DNA from: an uncultured Flammeovirgaceae bacterium
GTDB taxonomy: Bacteria > Bacteroidota > Bacteroidia > Cytophagales > Cyclobacteriaceae
Assembly: GCA_946886805.1 (NCBI GenBank)
Contig: CAMPJM010000355.1
Coordinates: forward strand, 1-5,002
DNA: 5,002 bases
Direction: 5' to 3'
Shown in pieces: positions 1 through 5,002 of this stretch (the stretch's first letter is position 1; each line of letters begins with the position of its first letter). The notes under the pieces are model-generated. The model saw only the letters and a program-made list of their open reading frames with translations, was not told the origin of the DNA and made no database searches. Position numbers and translations under genes: made by a program.

Positions 1-3000
1 GCTATTTTTGAATCCCAGGAATATTTTAAAGCGCAGGCCTTTACCCAGTTGGCCGGTTTGTACAATTTTAATCCTTTATTAATGGCTGTTGGATATGCCA
101 GAAGGGTTAATTCATCAGAATTTTACTCTGATGATATGGCCGCTGCCTTAAACCAAAACCCTGAAACACTTAAGGGAGCCATGAAATTTTTGATGCAGAA
201 AGGTTTCATTAGTTATGACATCAGTTCAGGATATGTAAAAATCAAGAGAAAAGGGTTTCATTATGTGATGTCTAGCCAAAAATTAAAAGACTTCGATAAC
301 CTTCTAATCCCTTCGATTTCTCCCGGGCAACCTAATGCGACTTTTGACATGACGGAAGAAGAACTAACTATAAGAGGTGTTGATAGGTTTTTCATCAGTG
401 AACTTTTAGATGTTTATATTATTCCTGAAAATAAAGAAATTACTTTACTGGGAAACAGAGATTTCGAGTTTGACGGACAAGTTAATGCAGGGAACTTCGA
501 ATATGTGGGAAAATCTTTTCGCTTTGACTATGATAGTTTTCTGATAAAATTGCCTCAAATCGATTCCTTGAGATTCAATATAGATGGAAAAGACGATAAA
601 AAAGGAACAAAAATAAAGCTTTCAAACCAACTCAGGGAAACAGCTGGTGTCTTGTATATAAATAAACCGAATAATAAGTCGGCCATAAAATATTATGCGC
701 AGTATCCAATATTTAATTCTGAAAAAGACGCTATAGTTTATTTCGATAATAAGAAAGTATTAAATGGCGCCTATGACAAATCTGTTTTCTTTTCTATCCC
801 AGCATTTCAAATTGATAGTGTAAGTAGCAGCGATCCTTCCGTAATCGGATTTGAAGGTACATTCGTTTCGGGAGGAATATTTCCAAAAATCCGGGAACGG
901 TTACAAGTAATGCCTGATAATTCTTTGGGTTTTGTACATGAGCTTCCCTATGAAGGATACGATATTTATGGAGGCAAAGGTTTGGCGCATAATCAAATCA
1001 CCCTTGATGGCAAAGGTCTTAGAACTTCGGGTAAAATAGATTATCTCACCAGTACATTGGAGTCGGATGACTTTATCTATTATATCGATTCCGTGATAAC
1101 CACAGGTACAAAAGCTGAAATTAAAGAGGGTACTATAGGGAATGGGTCTTTTCCTGAGGCTACAGTTGGTGCTTATGAAATGCGTTGGAGACCCTATCAG
1201 GACAGCATGTATGTGAAGAATATTGGAGAACCTTTTGTGCTGTACGAAGAAACAGCGTCACTAGAAGGGACAGCAATTATTTCTGAGACGGGCTTGTTCG
1301 GTTCAGGTACCTTATCAACACGAGGCTCAGAGGCTATATCGGACAGTTTGTTTTTTGCTAAGAATAAGTACACCGCAAGGCATGCGAAGTTCGAAATTAA
1401 ATCCTCTAATCCTTCTAAACCAGCCTTTGCGGGGAATGACATTCGTTTAAACTTTAATCTTTTAAAAGGAGTGGCTGATATAAATCCGGAAATAGAAGGG
1501 GTTGCAGCCTTAGATTTTCCTTATGCACAGTTCAAGACATCTATTACAAACGCCTCCTGGAACCTGGAAGATAAGACTGTGACAATGAGCAAACCGGAAG
1601 ATGTTGATATTAGTAAATCATATTTTTACACGACCAAAAAAGAGCTGGATTCCCTGGCTTTTAATGCTACAGAAGCAGTTTATGACATTAATTCATTAGA
1701 GTTAAATATCTCAGGTATTCCCTATATAAAAGTAGCGGATGCAAAAATAACACCTGAAAACAATACTGTGCTAATCTTAGAAAATGCAGTTTTCGATAGG
1801 TTTGATAATACCACAGTAGTGCTTGATACTTTAAACGAATATCATAATTTATATAAAGGAAACATAAAGATCCTTTCCAGGAAGAAGTTTGAGGGAGATG
1901 CAACTTACCGTTATGTAAATAGCGTGTCAGATACTTTTAATATCAAAATGGGGAGTTTTGAATTAGTAGAAGATCCTAACAGCGATAAAAGAAACAAAAA
2001 ATATCATACCGTGGCTAGTGGGGAGGTCAAAGAAACGGACAACCTTACCCTGGCCCCTGGCTTGTTGTACAAGGGTAGTATGACCATGTATGCAGATAAG
2101 CCTGCTCTGGAGCTAGACGGATATGTGAGGTTGGAACTGGCAAACATGGCTGATAACTCATGGATTGTGTATAAAAGTAGTTCTGATGAGGAAATGGGTG
2201 TGATCAACATTGCCACAAGTGTAACCGATGAGGGAGAAAAAATACAAGCAGGTATTTTTATGGATACTGAGTTGAATCAGCCTTATGCTACCTTATTGAG
2301 TTCTAAGCGCGCAGCTACCGATTTGCCATTATTTACAACTGATGGATTTTTGTCTTATGATCCTTCAAAGAATGAATATAAAGTTTTAGATAGCAAATAT
2401 GTTTCCGGTACCTATAATGGTAGGCTATTTACCTATAATGAAGTAACTACCGCCATAAAAGCAGAAGGTAAACTTAATTTCCTTGAGCCTAACAGCGGGT
2501 TTGCATTGGTAGCGTCGGGCATTGGCCAAGGAAACATGAGTGAGGAGAAGCTAGCTTTTAACACATTTTTAAGTTTTGATTTTGAAATTCCAACTCCTGC
2601 CGCTGATCTTATGGCCTTGGATATTGTTGATATGGTCGGAAGGCTGGGAGCTGCAGAAGCAAATAAGGACAGATCCGAATTGTTATACAAGCTTACTGCT
2701 TTGATAGGAACGCAAGCGGTGAAGGAATATAGTGACCGGTCATTATCTGCTTATACGCCAATTACAGAAGCAAGTAATAGCCTCATAAAACCATTGGTAT
2801 TCTCAAATGTAAACCTTGTTTGGTCTCCTGAAAAAGGAGCTTGGTACAGTTCGGGCAAATTAGGTCTTTCTCACATTATCAGGAATGATATAAATGCAGC
2901 ATTGGATGGCTTCATGGAAATTCGTAAAACCGAAAATGGAGACGAAGTCAATATATTTATTCAGCCTTCTCCCTCTACCTGGTATTTCCTGAGCTATGTT

Positions 3001-3312
3001 AATAATCGATTATTGATCGCTTCTCCGTATGAAGAGTTCAATGAGATCATTAATTCCAAATCAAAAGTATCGAAAGCTGACATTGGCGAATTTGCCTTCT
3101 ATAAAGGTGAAATAAATGATGCTTTGACCTTTGTCAACAGGTTCAGAAAAGATTATTATAATATTGAAGAACCTTATCAGTTAAACCTTCCCTCTGAAAA
3201 TGTAGCCATTGAAGGGGAGGAATTTGACACAGTGGAAGAAGTGGTAGAAGAAGAGGACGACTTCCTTTTCAAAGAAAAAGTGGAAGAACCGGATGATTCG
3301 GGAGGGTTTTAA
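1..3312 (+). CDS. Very large Bacteroidota-type protein of unknown function, 5'-truncated by the window edge
   Basis: The frame is open from base 1 to the TAA at 3310-3312, giving 1103 residues with no start visible; the TTG at 49 is only an internal Leu codon. I do not recognise a named family, but the sequence resembles uncharacterised proteins of very roughly 1500 residues that I recall from Bacteroidota, so several hundred residues may be missing upstream. Visible parts (numbered from base 1): a winged-helix-like stretch at about 37-90; a beta-rich stretch at about 111-194 (motifs TIRGVDRFFIS, GNRDFEFDG, FRFDYDSF); two related repeats at 320-376 and 412-468; a beta-rich stretch around 549-660 (SGIPYIKVADAKITPEN, VVLDTLNEYH) whose alternating pattern recalls LptA/OstA- or AsmA-like strands; a probably helical part at about 867-921; and an acidic tail at 1071-1103. 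No cysteine occurs. No transmembrane helix is evident in the visible part. Periplasmic or envelope location is an inference; function is unknown. Confidence 0.85.
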   Translation, partial: AIFESQEYFKAQAFTQLAGLYNFNPLLMAVGYARRVNSSEFYSDDMAAALNQNPETLKGAMKFLMQKGFISYDISSGYVKIKRKGFHYVMSSQKLKDFDNLLIPSISPGQPNATFDMTEEELTIRGVDRFFISELLDVYIIPENKEITLLGNRDFEFDGQVNAGNFEYVGKSFRFDYDSFLIKLPQIDSLRFNIDGKDDKKGTKIKLSNQLRETAGVLYINKPNNKSAIKYYAQYPIFNSEKDAIVYFDNKKVLNGAYDKSVFFSIPAFQIDSVSSSDPSVIGFEGTFVSGGIFPKIRERLQVMPDNSLGFVHELPYEGYDIYGGKGLAHNQITLDGKGLRTSGKIDYLTSTLESDDFIYYIDSVITTGTKAEIKEGTIGNGSFPEATVGAYEMRWRPYQDSMYVKNIGEPFVLYEETASLEGTAIISETGLFGSGTLSTRGSEAISDSLFFAKNKYTARHAKFEIKSSNPSKPAFAGNDIRLNFNLLKGVADINPEIEGVAALDFPYAQFKTSITNASWNLEDKTVTMSKPEDVDISKSYFYTTKKELDSLAFNATEAVYDINSLELNISGIPYIKVADAKITPENNTVLILENAVFDRFDNTTVVLDTLNEYHNLYKGNIKILSRKKFEGDATYRYVNSVSDTFNIKMGSFELVEDPNSDKRNKKYHTVASGEVKETDNLTLAPGLLYKGSMTMYADKPALELDGYVRLELANMADNSWIVYKSSSDEEMGVINIATSVTDEGEKIQAGIFMDTELNQPYATLLSSKRAATDLPLFTTDGFLSYDPSKNEYKVLDSKYVSGTYNGRLFTYNEVTTAIKAEGKLNFLEPNSGFALVASGIGQGNMSEEKLAFNTFLSFDFEIPTPAADLMALDIVDMVGRLGAAEANKDRSELLYKLTALIGTQAVKEYSDRSLSAYTPITEASNSLIKPLVFSNVNLVWSPEKGAWYSSGKLGLSHIIRNDINAALDGFMEIRKTENGDEVNIFIQPSPSTWYFLSYVNNRLLIASPYEEFNEIINSKSKVSKADIGEFAFYKGEINDALTFVNRFRKDYYNIEEPYQLNLPSENVAIEGEEFDTVEEVVEEEDDFLFKEKVEEPDDSGGF
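958..1404 (+). repeat. Two divergent 57-residue protein repeats within the large gene
   Basis: Residues 320-376 (bases 958-1128) and 412-468 (bases 1234-1404) of the visible protein align without a gap at a period of 92 residues, with about 12 identities in 57. Shared positions include a Tyr near the start, the GLxxSG core (GLRTSG versus GLFGSG), a later SxxxSD (STLESD versus SEAISD), and a final KxEIK/KFEIK. The hydrophobic pattern between them also agrees. The 35-residue linker between them (bases 1129-1233) contains GAYEMRWRPYQDSMYV. The repeat is visible only at protein level; the DNA copies have diverged. This suggests an ancient duplication of a beta-strand module. Confidence 0.6.
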
Positions 3313-3385
3313 TTAAACCTCTTGATTGATCTATTTTATAACGCTGATGAATTTTAAGGAAAAAGGGAATTCCATAACTTATTCT

Positions 3386-3393
3386 TAAATTTG
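3386..3393 (+). promoter_or_regulatory. Candidate Bacteroidota -7 promoter element for the M20 peptidase gene
   Basis: TAAATTTG matches the Bacteroidota sigma-ABfr -7 consensus TANNTTTG at every defined base. It lies 72 bases before the ATG, which would give a leader of roughly 65 bases. No good TTTG (-33) element is found about 19-21 bases upstream, so the match rests on the -7 part alone in AT-rich DNA. A second near match, TATATTTT at 3405-3412, is weaker. Confidence 0.35.
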
Positions 3394-3465
3394 CGTCAGT
3401 TTTATATATTTTTATTGAACTTTAGCTATTCGGTAAAAACTTTTTCAAATTCAAAATAACTACTC

Positions 3466-4854
3466 ATGCAAAACTCCATTGACAAAATCAATTTCAACGA
3501 ATATATCCAGGGGAACAAAGACCGGTTTATTCAGGAGCTTTTTGAACTGCTCCGTATTCCCTCCGTCAGTACTGACAAAAAGTTTAAAGGAGATGTGTTA
3601 AAAGCAGCAGAATTTCTGAAAGAAAAGTTACAAGCTGCTGGTGCTGATGCTGTTGAGGTATGTGCTACAGCGGGGCATCCAATAGTTTATGGTGAAAAAA
3701 TCATCGATAAAAGCTTACCTACCGTTCTTGTTTATGGCCATTACGATGTTCAGCCTGCCGATCCGTATGAACTTTGGGATTCCCCTCCTTTTGAGCCTGT
3801 CATAAAGAATGAAAAAATCTATGCCAGAGGTTCGGCCGATGACAAAGGCCAAATGTACATGCATGTCAAGGCTTTTGAAGCAATGATGAAGTTCGATGCT
3901 TTGCCCTGTAATGTAAAATTTCTCATAGAGGGAGAGGAAGAAGCAGGCTCTGACAACCTCGATATTTTTGTAAACGACAATAAAGAAAAGCTTTCTGCCG
4001 ATGTAGTTTTAATTTCCGACACGGGCATTATTTCAGTAGATACGCCATCTATCACCGTTGGGTTAAGGGGGATGAGCTATTTGGAAGTAGAACTTACCGG
4101 GCCAAACAGAGATTTACATTCAGGCATTTATGGTGGGGCTGTTGCCAATCCCATCAATGTCCTGTGCCAGATGATTGCCTCCCTCAAGGATGAAAAAAAT
4201 AGGGTTACCATTCCCGGATTTTATGATAAAGTAGCTGAGCTTTCCAAAGAAGAACGGGAAACGCTCAACAAAGCGCCTTTTTCATTGGATGATTACAAAA
4301 AGGATTTAAAAATTGAAGATATTCAAGGTGAAGACGGCTATACCACCCTTGAAAGAACAGGAATTAGGCCTACCTTGGATGTGAACGGAATTTGGGGTGG
4401 CTATATAGGAGAGGGTGCAAAAACAGTACTTCCCTCAAAAGCCCACGCCAAGATTTCCATGCGATTGGTAGCCAACCAGGACCATAAGGAAATAACTGAA
4501 ATGTTTATCAAGCATTTTGAGTCTATTGCACCAAAAGGAGTAAAGGTAAAGATTACTCCCCATCATGGTGGGGCACCAGCCTTGACTCCGACAGATTCTC
4601 CTGCTTTTCAGGCAGCAAGCAATGCTTTTGAAGAGGCTTGGGGAAAGAAGCCTATTCCGACACGTGACGGTGGAAGTATTCCTATTGTTGCACTTTTCAA
4701 ACATGAACTAAACATCAATTCAATTTTGTTAGGCTTTGGACTGGATGAAGATGCTATCCATTCTCCTAATGAAAGTTATGGTATATTTAATTACCTGAAA
4801 GGGATAGAAACTATTGTGCTATTCTTCAAGCATTATGCGCAATTGAAAAAGTAA
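3466..4854 (+). CDS. M20 family dinuclear zinc dipeptidase (CNDP2/carnosinase-like)
   Basis: A complete 462-residue protein, close to the length of human CNDP2. It should hydrolyse dipeptides or related short amide substrates in the cytosol; there is no signal peptide. Expected residues by comparison with the family: metal ligand H92 with D94 in the YGHYDVQPADP motif, bridging D125 in ARGSADDKG, general base E158 and metal ligand E159 in EGEEEAGS, metal ligand D185 in ISDTG, and metal ligand H432 in AIHSPNE. H218 (DLHSGIYGG) and R333 (SMRLVANQ), in the lid/dimerisation domain of about 206-385, match residues that complete the active site of the partner subunit in CNDP2; the GGSIP motif at 402-406 also fits. 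The catalytic domain is split into about 1-205 and 386-462. The ATG is the only reasonable start: an in-frame TAA at 3457-3459 blocks extension and the next in-frame Met is residue 130. There is no Shine-Dalgarno sequence; the leader is A-rich. Exact substrate is not determinable; other M20 roles (acyl or carbamoyl amino acid hydrolysis) are less likely. Confidence 0.93.
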   Translation: MQNSIDKINFNEYIQGNKDRFIQELFELLRIPSVSTDKKFKGDVLKAAEFLKEKLQAAGADAVEVCATAGHPIVYGEKIIDKSLPTVLVYGHYDVQPADPYELWDSPPFEPVIKNEKIYARGSADDKGQMYMHVKAFEAMMKFDALPCNVKFLIEGEEEAGSDNLDIFVNDNKEKLSADVVLISDTGIISVDTPSITVGLRGMSYLEVELTGPNRDLHSGIYGGAVANPINVLCQMIASLKDEKNRVTIPGFYDKVAELSKEERETLNKAPFSLDDYKKDLKIEDIQGEDGYTTLERTGIRPTLDVNGIWGGYIGEGAKTVLPSKAHAKISMRLVANQDHKEITEMFIKHFESIAPKGVKVKITPHHGGAPALTPTDSPAFQAASNAFEEAWGKKPIPTRDGGSIPIVALFKHELNINSILLGFGLDEDAIHSPNESYGIFNYLKGIETIVLFFKHYAQLKK

Positions 4855-4875
4855 GAATAGCAGGATAAAAATTGC

Positions 4876-4902
4876 AGTAGGTGTTTTAAAGAAGCACCTA
4901 CT
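4876..4902. terminator. Hairpin after the M20 gene, possible terminator
   Basis: AGTAGGTG (4876-4883) pairs perfectly with CACCTACT (4895-4902). The stem extends inward by a T-G wobble and two T-A pairs, giving 11 pairs with a five-base loop (TAAAG). It begins 21 bases after the stop codon, the usual place for a terminator. The base run following the stem on the plus strand (AAGTGTCC) has no T-tract. On the minus strand the stem is followed by GCAATTTTTATCC, so the hairpin fits an intrinsic terminator better for leftward transcription, or it may act as a 3' end-stabilising or bidirectional structure. Confidence 0.45.
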
Positions 4903-5002
4903 AAGTGTCCGTTCAAAAATAAAGTTTACAGAATTGACAAAATTATTTTGTTCTTTATCAAGGCGTAAATGAGGCGAATAGCCTTAGCTATTTATCCGCC
5001 AG
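4903..5002. other. Non-coding stretch with inverted repeats, possible edge of a mobile or repeated element
   Basis: No open reading frame of note is present. The DNA holds a perfect 15-base inverted repeat ACAAAATTATTTTGT (4937-4951) and a second inverted repeat in which GGCG (4973-4976) and AATAGC (4977-4982) pair with GCTATT (4987-4992) and CGCC (4997-5000) around a CTTA loop, with a four-base bulge. Base composition shifts from AT-rich to mixed at about 4961. Such structured sequence after a gene end is reminiscent of insertion-sequence ends or dispersed intergenic repeats in Bacteroidota, but no transposase is in the window and no matching end can be seen, so the identity is a guess. Confidence 0.3.

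Noticed and set aside
49..51. TTG as the start codon of the large gene
   Set aside because: The same frame is open back to base 1 with plausible coding sequence (residues AIFESQEYFKAQAF), so the codon is internal and the gene is cut by the window edge.
1197..2690. Minus-strand open frames opposite the large gene (1197-1442, 1688-1903, 2004-2216, 2433-2690)
   Set aside because: They are short, lie wholly within a convincing plus-strand gene, and their translations show no recognisable motif or coherent fold.
3304..3320. Small hairpin over the stop codon of the large gene (GGTTT pairing with AAACC)
   Set aside because: Only five pairs plus one wobble, mostly A-T, overlapping the stop codon and followed by no T-tract; too weak to call a terminator.
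3415..3440. Sigma70-like -35 box TTGAAC before the peptidase gene
   Set aside because: No -10 like TATAAT occurs at 16-18 bases spacing, and the host appears to use Bacteroidota-type promoters.
3819..4704. Minus-strand open frames opposite the M20 gene (3819-4055, 4435-4704)
   Set aside because: They overlap conserved active-site regions of the peptidase on the other strand and are shadows of that gene.
3466..4854. PepT, DapE or ArgE as the identity of the M20 gene
   Set aside because: The ADDKG, EEEAGS, DLHSGIYGG and AIHSPNE motifs together with 462 residues and the intersubunit His and Arg fit the CNDP2-like dipeptidase group better; DapE and ArgE are shorter and have different motif contexts.

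Overview
The window looks like chromosomal DNA from a member of the Bacteroidota, most likely a Cytophagales-type organism. The DNA is AT-rich, the visible start codon has no Shine-Dalgarno sequence but an A-rich leader, there is a perfect Bacteroidota-type -7 hexamer-like element (TANNTTTG) between the genes, and the long protein resembles, from memory, a very large uncharacterised protein type common in that phylum. The taxonomic call is inference; no marker gene is present.

Layout. Positions 1-3312 (+) are the 3' part of a very large gene. The frame is open from the first base, so the true start lies outside the window and at least 1103 residues belong to it. The product has no cysteine, is rich in beta-strand-like sequence, contains a winged-helix-like segment near the visible N-end, carries at least two related 57-residue repeats 92 residues apart, and ends in a strongly acidic tail. 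Its function is unknown; an extracytoplasmic location is likely but not proven, because the N-terminus is missing. Positions 3313-3465 are a 153-base gap with a candidate promoter. Positions 3466-4854 (+) encode a complete cytosolic-type M20 metallopeptidase of the carnosinase/CNDP2-like dipeptidase group, with all metal-binding and catalytic residues in place. Positions 4855-5002 hold no gene: an 11-bp-stem hairpin lies just after the peptidase gene, followed by a stretch with two further inverted repeats that may be the edge of a mobile or repeated element.

How the genes relate. Both genes point the same way, but the 153-base gap and the candidate promoter suggest the peptidase can be transcribed alone. 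Nothing in the sequence ties the two functions together. I see no defence system, CRISPR array, RNA gene or recognisable transposase. The most interesting object is the large protein, whose family has no function I can name.
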